Below, piece after piece: positions 34,801 to 44,494 of a stretch of DNA of 64,000 nucleotides. Under the pieces are notes generated by a model. The model was given only the letters and a program-made list of their open reading frames with translations. It was not told where the DNA came from and did no database searches. Positions within the stretch are counted from its first letter, which is position 1; each line of letters starts with the position of its first letter. Made by a program: the position numbers and the translations under genes. Source of the DNA: Tubulanus polymorphus (Eukaryota > Nemertea > Palaeonemertea > Tubulaniformes > Tubulanidae); NCBI RefSeq assembly GCF_964204645.1, contig NC_134028.1:19068153-19132152 (forward strand), in the 5' to 3' direction.

Positions 34801-37800
34801 TTTCGCAATGTGACCTGGTTTATGACATCGATAACTTTCAACCTGACAGCCACTTTTAACTCTACGATTCTGTGGCCTACCCCTCGCACTGCTGTGGTAG
34901 TTTGTAGTATTATTTACATGTAACACGCTGTCATCATATGCACTCAATTGTGATTGAGCTTTATTCATTTCGGCAAAGTTTTTCAACGCAACTTTAAATT
35001 CTGCGAAAGAAATCACAACTTTTTGATTAATAACCGTTGTAAACGGCTTAAATTCTTCGGGTAAACCTTTAATGATCATTGCCACTAGTAAACTATCGCT
35101 TATGTTCTCTTCAGCAGACTTAAGGAACGCAGCAGCTGTTTCAGCTCTTAAAACATAATCAGTCGTGCTCTCATCGGCACTCATCTTCAGAGAGTTCATG
35201 GTATAAACTAATTATTTTAGGCTTACCCTTTGATAGGTAATGTTCACGTAGAGTTGAAAGTCCTTTTTCACCATTGTCTTTTGCATCGCACATAATTAGG
35301 GATAACGAGCGATCATCGAGGCATTGTACGAGCTCGGCGTATGCTTCAGCCTTCTTATTCACGAGCTGCTCGCCCACGAGTTGTGATCTTCCGGTCACCA
35401 CATCGTGCATTTTCTGGATTCTTATATATCCTAAGAATTTGGTTTCCCATAACTCATACTTGCGCTCATCACCATCATATACAGGTGCTCGAGACCTGGG
35501 CCCATAACCTGTTGCCATTTTCGGGGGATCTCGATGGATGATGACGGAATAGAGACTGGCTTCCATTGTGATAAAACAACCTTGAGAGCCTTTTTATTGT
35601 GTAGCTAAACTACATAACTACATAATCAAATAGATGGCAGCACTGTCCATATTTCTTTACAGGGTGCAGCAAAACTAAATACAAACAATAAATCTAGCTA
35701 GGGTACATATTTTGACAGTAGGGTTGTGTTACCTTGTGTTGTGTCTTGTATAAGGGCACATTTTCCACCACCTGGCTTAGAAGAGGACTTTAAATTTAAG
35801 GGACATCAATGGCCTAAACTTAAGAAATAAAACCTAGACGTGCCAAAAATAATTGTAAAGATCTGCTTAAAAGTCATATATTAAAATTTTTTTCTAACTA
35901 AAATCTTGAAAGTAATCCAACCACTGCTTCATGTTTGTCAGGCTTCTCATAGGATTCACAGAGTGGTGCCTGTTCTATCCTAGATACAGCTTGTAGGTCC
36001 TCATTTCTTTCGACATATGTTATGAGCTCATCGAAGCATTGGTCAATAGGTACATGTATTCGGGATTTAAAGAAGAATTACATCAATATGAACTATGCTG
36101 ATATAATGCGTGTGAGTGGAAAAAAATTATGAAATATATTTTCATCACATCAAGCCCAAGAAGCAGGACGGATAAATAAATAAGTGCACACAATTAGCAG
36201 CCAACAGATATAGAGTATAGATATAGAGTATGATTGAGTTACAGGTATGTTGTAAAATTAACTATAATATCGCACCCTTCAATATTATTGAAAGCAATGG
36301 TTAGATAGTTTTACTGTATTTATTAAAATAAAACACACAGAAAGAAACAAGATTCTTCTCCTCAGAGAAGTCCTGCATTCTCATTATAATGGAGAGCTGC
36401 CAGATAGATCCTGCAATATACCGGTATTATTATCTCAACAATACATGTATTTCCAAAATGTATATAAGAACTGGCACCAATGGATACAAATTGGCTAGAA
36501 GATAACATACCTACTGCACGTTCCTTGGTTTGAGAATTTTAACATCTTAGGAGCAAAACGATTAACCACACTATGGTAACACTACGCCGCTAGTCTGACC
36601 AAGAGATGACATGTTTGTTACATCTCCAACGAATAGCTTTTTGGTCAACAGGTTTACAACTTTCTCGCAAGCTTCACTTCCTGTATACAGAGTTAATTAC
36701 CATTTCGAAGGAAAATATACCAAAATATATCAAATTTTCTTTTTAGTTATAAAGTGTACCTGGTCTCAACCATTTCTTCGGTTTTTCTAATGGACTGTGG
36801 CGACAGTTCTGGTGGATATTTTGAATATGTTCATTTGTTGAAGTCCATTTCCTCCTGATTTCTTCTTTATCACCAGGCGATGATGATTGAGCACACCAGT
36901 AGAGATGATATGTAATGCTCTTCATCCACAATTTCACAATAGGAAATGATTTGGAGATGGCGTCCAGTTTCTTAGCCAAATCTGAAAATAGATAAAAAGT
37001 TTTCAAATTTACAACTTTCATTAAAGTCACTTGATAAGTCCACAGTTTATGGCTTACGGAGAGTATTTGCCAAAAATTCACTTTTCACTACATGCCAGCA
37101 ATCAAAATAATGGGGAATATTCCAGGATACCCTAATCCATTTGGCAACTTGGCGGTGACAATCGGTTATAATAGCTTCCATAGTGAAACCCTCCAAGTCC
37201 TTTCAACATCGTTTCAATCCCTCAAGGTCCGTATTGTAACTATTGCCAGTTTCATTGCTCTGAAAGAGAACAAATAATTTCACAAATCAAGCATCCCCTC
37301 CTAGTATCAGCTGACTGCCTTTCAAGTTTTCTAATATTTTCGCTTTCGATTTTGTCCATGTTTCATTAATTGCTTTATAAAGAAATCGAGCTTGATGGTT
37401 GAAAAACGTCCTAACAGTTTGGCACTGTATATTTATAAACCTGAAAAGATACAATAGATTAAAGAAATACGTATAATTTAATAATATTTTCATTTAATTC
37501 GCATTTTATCATAATGTACCGAAATATGCGAAGTGCCTTTTCTGGGCAGGAGCCAGTAAACAGAATGCTTGCACTCAGTAAGATGTTTAGTACTTGAATT
37601 TGGTTGATCAGGGGTTGATTCTGCCATTCATTCGTTAAGCCGCAACAAGTACACTTGGTACGAACTCGTAAGAAAGTACATTTAGTCTGGAAAAAGAAAT
37701 CATGTACCGGTAGCTGTTTTTTTTTCAGTTGAAATGATAAAAATGCAACCTTCTCCACCAACCTGTTTATAACAATCATTCTCCCCTCCACACAAGATAC

Positions 37801-40800
37801 ACACAACCAAAAGTTGAAGCAGAGAGGATTCAAATACTATGTGTTTCTTTCTCTTTTGATAAGGCAAATCTTCATCGCTTCTGTAAGTAAATCAAAGGAA
37901 AAAGTCAAAATCAGTTGTTAGCCCTCAAAAAGAATGTATTATATCATATTTGTAGAGTGTACCTACTTCATTTCGTGAAATACCCCATTTTCCTCCTCCT
38001 CCTCTTCATCACTTGGAATGTAACTTTTATCACTCTCTGTATCTGTATCAGAGCTGTCACTTGCTGATCCAAAATCGTCTTGCTCATCTATATCTAGTCT
38101 CCTTGGCTTTTTGGGCTGTGGAGAAGAAACTTGAGTCCCTACTGATATGAGCTGTGGTCGAACTTATTTTGACAGGTGAGGCACTTTTGCTTGTATTTCA
38201 TCCAAAGTTTGGCAAGCTAAAGGAGAAGAAAATAATCAAAATGTATAATACGATTGGTCACTATGCAAAATGATAAGTGAAAAACTAGTTTGGTGTGTCT
38301 ATGAATTCTAAAAAAGATTTAGCCATTAATTACCTTTATGGTGCACTTCAGAAAGTGGCTCAACTCCAGAGATGTCAAAATCTACTTGACTATCATCACA
38401 AGTATCTGCGACAGCATTATCCACTAACTGTTGCCTCTCTCGCTTGGCATAGGCTAACCTGGGTTCACTAGCGCAGATATTTGGTGTTGAAGACACAAAC
38501 GTTTCTGAGGGTTCTGACTTCGGAGACTCGACTTGCAGCAAATGGATTGTGGGAACGGCATCAGATTTTAGACGAAGTTTTCAAGATAAAATAATTGTCA
38601 ATTAATTCATTATGACCTCTTTCAGTAATTGGACCTAGGGCTCTACATCATCTCTGACTATATAGGCCTAATGAACCAGCAGCCTCCTACACCCAGCTCA
38701 ACCATTGACCATTTTTTTGTTTTAGATAAGAATTAAACATCAAATTGAAACTATAGTAGTTGGCTAATTATTACCACTGGTGCTGTCAGGTCATATTATA
38801 GACATATACTGCTGGTCAGATAATTGAAAAATGTATTTGAATTATGCCTAATAACTGCTTATGATTTTGCGTATCCGAGTTCATGTGCCATCATGTTAGA
38901 AAAAGCCTCGTCAGAAAAGTGCTTGTAGCAAAGTTGGCTGGTTTGAGTGGGCTGAAAGTTTTTCCTCTTCGTGCGCACGAAAGCCGTCCATATTTCTAGC
39001 TCTCGCTTGGTCTTTTGGCCACTCAAACTTCGAACAATACATGAGAGCAATACATGGCTATACACTGCCGGGGCATTGTGAAAATTAGCGTTAATTTGCG
39101 GAATCTTCGGTGAATGAATGTAGTAGTAGAACGCTTCCGGGTATGCCACTGGCAAGGACTTCTCAGAATGACGTCATCAATATCGACGCGCAACCGCAAG
39201 CGTCCTGTTGCTAGGGCCGATGCTACAGGCTTTTCTTGGGATTGGATAATGATATTTAATTTTTTTTTTCACGAAACTACTATAGACGTATATGGTGATC
39301 ATTTTATTAAAAAAAAATTAGATTTAAAATTTTTTCCTACCTCTTCATGACTCCTTTAAAGTTAATACATTTTATTTCTAGTTGTTAACTGTTCATGGTC
39401 GTACCAAAGAACAGAAAGGTATTGAAACCGGACTTGCTAAGTGGGAATTCATTAAAGCTGTCAAGTGAGTACTGTAATTTGTACCTATTCACCAACCATT
39501 CACTCAATCTCAATAAATGGATTTCTTAAAAATATTATGCCCAATAGAAAATCCCAAATAATCAAATGGACAGCATATGTTATCAAAACATGATTATTTC
39601 ATAGCTGCTAATCCAACATTCATGGGATTTTATAGTTTGTCCCACTGTCCTGGGAAGCATTTAAATGTCATGGATTTATTTTGGCTTTTGTCACAGAAAA
39701 ACTCTTGACAGTTTTTATTAATTTCCAAATTTTCAACCGAAAGTTGGCTATTTTTTGCAAGCAGTAGGAGAATAAGTAATTGATATACACCTCAGGAGTG
39801 ATATAATAAGCCAAGTGAACACTGCGGCGCTAGCAGTCAATGCTCAAGAGTGATTTGATATGACAAGTGAACACTGTTGCACTAGTGGATGCTACCTCAC
39901 TTCCTACACATTGAGTTCATTTTTCAGCATGATCATTTATAGCCTTATATACATACAATATTTTGATTTAATTCCTTTGTTGAATCTTGCTTCTTTCAGA
40001 GATGCAGTAAAAATCCCAGTATTCGCTAATGGCAATATACAGTATTTGGAAGATGTAAACCGGTGTTTAGAGGAAACTGGTGTTGATGGTGTTATGACAG
40101 CAGAAGGAAATCTGCATAATCCGGCATTATTCTCTGGTATCAATCCTCCAATATGGCAGATGGCCGAAGAATATCTAGATTTAGTCAAAGAATATCCATG
40201 TCCATTGTCTTATGTGAGAGGTCATCTATTTAAGTTGTTTCATCATGCGTAAGTTTGATAAGTCTTCTAAATGGTTAATATTTTTAAAATTATCACAAAA
40301 CTTGTTGCCTCAACGATGTTTCGTCAATTCATTTTTAGCTTAAACATTCATCTTGATATTAGGCATGAACTCGCTAAAGCTAAGAATCTCTCAGACATGT
40401 TTCGGATTACTAAATCACTTAAGCTACGCTGTCAGGTTCGTAATCAATTAATTCTAAGTGAATCTCTCACCAAATTGTCTCTTTCTATTATGCATACTGT
40501 TGTCCCTTCCTGTCTGTCCGCTGAGGTTTACATTCCCTAGAACCGAATTTTTTCCTAAAACTCAACGGAGAGGTTGTACTAGATGATGGAAGTAAATTTT
40601 GGTATTGATCATTTCGCCAACAGACAACAATGCCTTGTGTATATAGATCTTCACACCCTCTCAATAACCATCGCACATTGTATTGATACTTCACAGACAA
40701 TTGTTGTGTTGTTTGCTGTAAGTAATTCATTGATTTTAGGTTTTGACAAATTGTGAGTGGAAACTGATTGGATTTTGGACCTGTAAGTCAAAGTTCAAGG

Positions 40801-43800
40801 TCACTGAAAGCCATTTTGTCTTTCATTTCCAGGCCCCAAAAATTACCAGTCCTAATTGATACAAGAAAAAGTCTACTGTGCTTAAGAAACAAGAAGCAAA
40901 GGGACAAATTCCCTTATTATATCACTTTGTCGACATGCAACTATAAATGTTCGAAATCTTGCATACATACCGGGTAATGAACGACTCTTTATATGTATTT
41001 CAGGAAGATATGGCAAAGGCAGATAATGATCCGAATACATTTTCATCTTATAAATTGCCACTACCTCATTGGTTATGTCAGCCATATGAAAGACCACCAC
41101 AGTATGTATCCGAATTCTCTCATAACTATCATTAATTTTGTTGCTGGTGGAGGCTTATCAAAGATGAAGTTGAGTAGAACCCACTATTAGCAGTACCGGT
41201 CTACTCGGTAATCCTATCAAACTGGTAGAATGATTAAAAGTTTTTCTGTCCCCAATGTTTCTGACAAACATCCTAAAATCTATACCGGTATTTGTCTATA
41301 CTGGTTACAATTTTGCTGATCCCCACGCTACCGCCATAGGCAAAATATACATGTTTATAGTCCTGCCTATTGGTACATTTAAGTCATAGGTAAGTCAGAC
41401 TTATTTATCATTTTATAATCCAGATGTTGTGCATTCATTCATTTGTTTGAATTAATAGTTGTACCTTATAATTTCAAGTTGGATGTCTTTGAGTTGAGTG
41501 ATGTTTCTAGTTGCTGAAGATATTTTCATACATACTATCTTCTTCTTTGTAATATCAGTGTTTTCCATCAGATCTGACTTAAGTGGGCTTGACTGTAGCT
41601 TGATTATCTTCAAAATGAATGTGTGCAGCCATGTTTTTGTTTCCATGTATGGTAGGGGTGGCCCCTTAGAATATTCAAGACAAAACAACAGTCAAATCCA
41701 TTCCTTTCACAAGAAGTTGCGACAAGGTGACTCAATTTTGATGGTCTGCTTAGTGTGTCCTTCATGGAAACTGTTGTTCTTGATAATACTGGACCTGTAT
41801 CACTCGATGAGATTTTATATTTCTATTTAGAACCACTGACATAACTCCAAAAGAAAATGTTAGTGAACTGAGAACCAACAAACGACACAATGATCAAGTG
41901 ATTGTAGATGAAAATGGACAGCCAATGTCACGCAATAAGATTAAGAAACTTTTACGAAATCCTCAGAAACAATTGAACAATAAACCGAAAATCGTGTATG
42001 AAATATGTTCCGCATGCCGTAATCCGAAGGTATGTATGTTTATTCAGCCAATCAAAATGCATTTGCAGAGATGTTTATATTTACCCATTTTCTTTGTTGA
42101 AGGGAATGAAACTTAAATTATGCCTCAGGAAAAAAGTCCCATATGTAATATTCTTATTTCTTTTTTTTCACAAATACGGTCAACCTCGGTTAATCCGTCT
42201 TCAGTTAAACCGAATAAGTGCTTATTCCGTATAAATAAATTGGTCCTGTTTTTCAGTAACGTTATTCCCTATAAAATTCTATGTCTAATTCGTACTCTAT
42301 TTTCACTTATTCCGTAGACAAATGCATGGCCCCGTTGTCCAATTTATATGTACATCCTTATGTGTAATCCGTATAAGCTGTATCAGCTGTTGGGAACATA
42401 GACTTGAAGTGAAAAAAGTATAAACATCTGTAATCTAATGAGGTTAATGTGGTCAGTAGGAAATATGAGAAACTAACACAACACTCAAGTTAATCCATCA
42501 ATGTCATAGTCTCAAACTACACTCAATATTCAGTACAGATGCTTATAGCCGCGATCACATGAGCATTTTGGCCCGGAACAACTGTTCATATGGGTGCCAA
42601 ATGGGCCCAAGTCTATTTGGCCCGGGCCAAATTTGGCCCGACCAAATACGTCGGACCAGGCCCGAGCCAAATTTTAGCACCAGACAAATGATTGCGTTTG
42701 AATTGCAACTGGCACCGGAAATGATCCACTTCGCTTTGTTTGAACAATGTTTAGTGTCGAGTGAATGGTTTGCTTGTGAACGCGCTCTCTTATTAGGCAC
42801 AAGCCAAATTTGGCCCGGGCCTGATCTGTGCCAATTTGGCCAGGGCCAAATCGTCTCCGTGTGATCGCAGCTATTATCTGTCAATCAGCAAAAGTCCTTT
42901 GATGAAGCGCCCTCATGTACATGGCCTGTGGGTTATCTGTACTAGACACACGATGGCTTCAAATCGTCCTACTCTACTGAAACCAGTTGGTTTGTGTTTC
43001 ATCACACCAGGGGGTATTTTCATTTCAAGTATAAATGATATCAAATGGATCTAATGAACCATCGGATACTATGAACTTTTTATTCCTCTCAATGGATTGT
43101 TAGAATGTGGTTCTACTGTAGTAGTCATCCACGGTTTGAGAGATAACCAGCTATTATAGGGATTGTGCACTTAAATCATAGTCTATACAGGTAATAGTTA
43201 ATTCGTATCAATTACGAATTATCTGTTATCTGTTTATCACTTAATCCGTACTAAAAAGCTCAGTCCCTAGTGATACGGATTAACTGAGGTTGACTGTATG
43301 TTATTTTGCTACACTTGCAGGATTTAAATTTTCATAAGCTTTCAGGTTACCACTTTTATCCCGCTACTCAGTGTAAATAATAACAACAGTTTTGCCGCAG
43401 CTAATCTGCACAATTTTATCATTAACCACGGGCCCTAAACGAATACGTAGGTCCCACCACATATCCTTCATTCTGGACCCATGATTAAATCGAGATGTAC
43501 GTTATGTCAGTGTCCAACATTACTTTTTTGTGAAATCAGTGAGCCACTTAGTCTTGGGACATTTTTTTCCTTCCTCATATTCAAGTAGGGATATTTTTTC
43601 TGGAACATTTATTTTCCTGCATTGGTATTCATATAAGCCTATTTCAAAACAACAGCAATGGAATGAACTGAATAGTACATTTCTCTGGCAGTCTTGATGT
43701 GCGTAGGTTCACTGAAGTGGCTTTTGACATAAGCATATAAGTAATTTTCGTCACCAATTACAACCCATTAATGTTCAGTAGATGAAAAACTTAATTTTGC

Positions 43801-44371
43801 ATTCTTTGATTGTTGTAAAAAATGAGATTTTTGATCGGCCGTGCTGATTCATGGTGTGAGTACAAAACCCAAATAATTGTTGCTAGTCGTGATCAAGCCT
43901 CAGTTCCCGAGTACTTTTCAGTCTAGTATCACAGCACCACTGATAGGGTATGGGGGTCATCCCCAGAAAATTTATACCACCTCAAGATCCGATTTGCGAC
44001 ATTAATGGACATGAATTTTAATTTTCTTTGTATCCAAAATAAGGAGAATTATCATTTATCCATTACCGATTATCATAGTAGCTGCTATGATGCTATTTAT
44101 TCTTTCAGGGTGGTAAATGTGAACATCACCTTTGCAAACCATGCTGTAAAGAGAAGACAACCACTCAAAGTCTTGACTGTAATGGTAAGGGTACATCATA
44201 ATTGTTAGGTTTTTGCCATTTCAGAGGTCTATCCATTTTTTGAATTTTTCTTATTTGCTTACAGGACATAGATTCTTATTTGAAACCAAGGGGAAACCGG
44301 TCACATTGAATGTTGAAAACAAGAAAAACAAATTAGAAGCCACTGGTGACGAAATTATCTGTGATTCTTGA
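28619..44371 (+). CDS. DUS1L: tRNA-dihydrouridine synthase 1-like (DUS1L), complete, ten exons
   Basis: An FMN enzyme that reduces uridine to dihydrouridine in tRNA. Members of this family act at U16/U17 of the D-loop. Exons: 28619-28873, 30192-30351, 30701-30813, 39382-39464, 40000-40248, 40339-40435, 41004-41101, 41831-42029, 44109-44184, 44265-44371. All have GT..AG introns and matching phases, giving 478 residues, very close to human DUS1L. Visible motifs: [15 protein letters not shown] (FMN and substrate binding), NLGCPQ with the catalytic Cys, [36 protein letters not shown] and [11 protein letters not shown]. The C-terminal region ends in a Cys-rich zinc-like motif (CSACRNPK...[10 protein letters not shown]). 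The ATG follows an acceptor-like TTTTAG, so a 5' leader exon may exist. A polyadenylation signal lies right after the stop. Introns 3 and 8 are packed with transposons. Confidence 0.96.
28874..30191. other. DUS1L intron 1
   Basis: 1.3 kb without recognised coding or repeats with clear ends. Confidence 0.6.
30192..30351 (+). CDS. DUS1L: DUS1L exon 2
   Basis: [20 protein letters not shown], then NLGCPQ with the catalytic Cys, ending LLHKM plus one base. Acceptor TTTACAG, donor GTAAAG. Confidence 0.93.
30701..30813 (+). CDS. DUS1L: DUS1L exon 3
   Basis: [19 protein letters not shown]...[11 protein letters not shown]. Acceptor TTTTCTAG, donor GTTAGT. The following intron is 8.6 kb. Confidence 0.93.
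30971..31700 (-). pseudogene. GalEA-type RT start and RNase H, with RT core deleted
   Basis: 31640-31370: [37 protein letters not shown]. The YxDD region is missing. The frame changes near 31360 into RNase [69 protein letters not shown]. The join of KCKEIC to LVGF marks an internal deletion of the polymerase core, so the copy cannot copy itself. Confidence 0.85.
31935..33400 (-). pseudogene. LINE endonuclease fragment inside the copia element
   Basis: Apurinic-type endonuclease of a non-LTR retrotransposon (L2/CR1-like). It starts near 32945 with [20 protein letters not shown], then [13 protein letters not shown], then [37 protein letters not shown] and [12 protein letters not shown]. After a stop and a frame change it ends around [20 protein letters not shown] near 31950. 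The reverse transcriptase part is absent, so this is a 3'-truncated piece. The copia sequence resumes on both sides, showing insertion into it. Confidence 0.75.
32005..32062. repeat. Short direct duplication in the LINE fragment
   Basis: CACATTTTGCATCATGGACT (starting 32039) and CACATTTTCATCATGGACTT (starting 32007) are near-identical, about 31 bp apart. Confidence 0.7.
33420..34646 (-). pseudogene. GalEA-type protease and integrase, broken
   Basis: The protease motif VDCGATTHI (Asp kept, usual Ser replaced by Cys) lies near residue 22 of the 34646-33939 frame. The GAG pre-integrase zinc region [20 protein letters not shown] and CKECVLGK follow, then [15 protein letters not shown] of the integrase core (first Asp). 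The core continues at 33935-33410 ([35 protein letters not shown], then [12 protein letters not shown]) with stops and frame changes. It would cut and join element ends if intact. Confidence 0.8.
34744..35518 (-). pseudogene. GalEA-type gag, broken
   Basis: UBN2-type gag. It reads [37 protein letters not shown], then in another frame [37 protein letters not shown] and a zinc knuckle. In the knuckle [14 protein letters not shown] the expected first Cys is Ser. Frames change near 35185, and the gag-protease link near 34740 is also broken. It forms the nucleocapsid in intact elements. Confidence 0.8.
35496..35509 (-). promoter_or_regulatory. Primer binding site of the copia element
   Basis: GGTTATGGGCCCAG on the minus strand matches the internal initiator-tRNA-Met primer site known from copia. 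Here it overlaps the first codons of gag. Confidence 0.6.
35511..35660 (-). repeat. Probable 5' LTR of the GalEA-type element
   Basis: Directly upstream of the primer site. It contains an AATAAAAAGG signal near 35596-35605 and ends in CAACA. The start is possibly the TG of TGTAAAGAAATATGG near 35659; its exact edge is uncertain because no second LTR was seen. A short LTR is typical of GalEA elements. Confidence 0.45.
35905..39155 (-). pseudogene. THAP transposase-like gene, broken, antisense in DUS1L intron 3
   Basis: The minus strand carries a multi-exon gene of the THAP-plus-DDE type common in fish and invertebrates. THAP part: 39100-38860, [35 protein letters not shown] (C2CH zinc residues in part). 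Then acidic linker exons (38541-38326; about 38220-37975, with a poly-Glu tract), a Cys exon [10 protein letters not shown] (37833-37495), [19 protein letters not shown] (37437-37290), [14 protein letters not shown] and [14 protein letters not shown] (37260-37095), 36990-36745, [14 protein letters not shown] (about 36670-36545), [13 protein letters not shown] (about 36410-36365), and a C-terminal [18 protein letters not shown] (about 36055-35905). Breaks include a TGA in GLKRC*KD, a stop after LPH-like VVLP, and a TGA after NAGLL. The family identity is from recall. Confidence 0.65.
38859..39155 (-). pseudogene. THAP-domain exon
   Basis: [20 protein letters not shown] and [16 protein letters not shown] match the second half of a THAP DNA-binding domain: the invariant Trp, Pro and the Cys-x3-His/Phe part. 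The N-terminal CxxC half is not evident in this frame. Confidence 0.6.
39382..39464 (+). CDS. DUS1L: DUS1L exon 4
   Basis: [20 protein letters not shown], then WEFIKAV. Acceptor TTTCTAG, donor GTGAGT, phase 2. Confidence 0.93.
39465..39999. other. DUS1L intron 4
   Basis: Contains a short imperfect repeat near 39795-39900 (two versions of AAGTGAACACTG, each preceded by GAGTGAT). Otherwise unassigned. Confidence 0.5.
40000..40248 (+). CDS. DUS1L: DUS1L exon 5
   Basis: [19 protein letters not shown]...[14 protein letters not shown]...[12 protein letters not shown]. Acceptor TTTCAG, donor GTAAGT. Confidence 0.93.
40339..40435 (+). CDS. DUS1L: DUS1L exon 6
   Basis: [20 protein letters not shown]...LRCQ. 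I chose the acceptor TTTTTAG at 40338 because it gives the extra residues expected from the human protein. The alternative AG at 40362 would drop eight residues and also keeps frame. Confidence 0.85.
41004..41101 (+). CDS. DUS1L: DUS1L exon 7
   Basis: [20 protein letters not shown], then [12 protein letters not shown]. Acceptor TATTTCAG, donor GTATGT. Confidence 0.92.
41831..42029 (+). CDS. DUS1L: DUS1L exon 8
   Basis: A lysine-rich linker ([20 protein letters not shown]) and the first Cys pair (CSACRNPK). Acceptor CTATTTAG, donor GTATGT. Confidence 0.92.
42173..43292. mobile_element. Tigger/pogo-like MITE in DUS1L intron 8
   Basis: TIRs ACGGTCAACCTCGGTTAATC (from 42175) and GATTAACTGAGGTTGACTGT (ending about 43287) are imperfect complements. 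TA flanks each end. Inner words ACGGTCAACCTC and AATCCGT recur, and parts near 42360-42400 and 43235-43270 repeat TAATCCGTA. Length is about 1.1 kb with no transposase. A second MITE is inserted in it (42545-42873). Confidence 0.75.
42545..42873. mobile_element. TTTGGCCC-rich MITE nested in the Tigger-like MITE
   Basis: The left end ATAGCCGCGATCACATGAGC (42546) is matched by the right end GTGTGATCGCAGCTAT (about 42858-42873). The body is packed with TTTGGCCCGGGCC, CCAAATTTGG and related self-complementary words, giving nested foldback potential. About 329 bp, non-coding. Confidence 0.8.
43300..44108. other. DUS1L intron 8, distal part
   Basis: Non-coding and unassigned. Confidence 0.5.
44109..44184 (+). 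CDS. DUS1L: DUS1L exon 9
   Basis: [20 protein letters not shown], then SLDCN; the second part of the zinc-like Cys cluster. Acceptor TCTTTCAG, donor GTAAGG. Confidence 0.92.
44265..44371 (+). CDS. DUS1L: DUS1L exon 10 and stop
   Basis: [20 protein letters not shown]...EIICDS, then stop. Acceptor GCTTACAG. Shorter and less conserved than the human tail. Confidence 0.92.
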
Positions 44372-44375
44372 TCAT

Positions 44376-44381
44376 AATAAA
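44376..44381 (+). terminator. DUS1L polyadenylation signal
   Basis: AATAAA four bases after the stop codon, so the 3' untranslated region is likely very short. Confidence 0.7.
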
Positions 44382-44404
44382 TGCTTATATGTTCAATTGA
44401 CGCA

Positions 44405-44492
44405 AGGTCTTTATCCATTTTTTTGCATTTTCTTATTTGCTTACAAGACATAGATTCTTATTTGAAACCAAGGCGAAACCGGTCACATGGAA
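44405..44492 (+). repeat. Partial tandem copy of the last DUS1L exon and its acceptor
   Basis: About 86 bp at 44405-44490 repeats 44225-44311: the polypyrimidine tract, acceptor, GACATAGATTCTTATTTG and GAAACCGGTCACAT. In the copy the acceptor reads TTACAAG, and use of it would shift the frame. It looks like a dead duplicate rather than an alternative exon. Confidence 0.8.
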
Positions 44493-44494
44493 TA

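Larger units (their letters stand above)
30960..35510 (-). mobile_element. Ty1/copia element of GalEA type, antisense in DUS1L intron 3
   Basis: A gag-pol retrotransposon read on the minus strand, interrupted by a LINE fragment (about 31935-33400) and missing most of the RT core. Gag (about 35518-34740) begins [20 protein letters not shown]. It is followed by protease and integrase (34646-33410), a linker with [12 protein letters not shown] near 31810, an RT start (31640-31380, [17 protein letters not shown]), and RNase H (31354-30971). A sequence like the copia primer site (GGTTATGGGCCCAG, 35496-35509) marks the junction with the 5' LTR. No 3' LTR was found. Confidence 0.85.

Noticed and set aside
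42559-42884. Open frames of about 100 codons on both strands
   Set aside because: They follow the TTTGGCCC-rich foldback repeat; neither has a protein-like pattern.
44265-44451. Antisense open frame over the end of DUS1L
   Set aside because: It is the complement of coding exon 10 and its copy.
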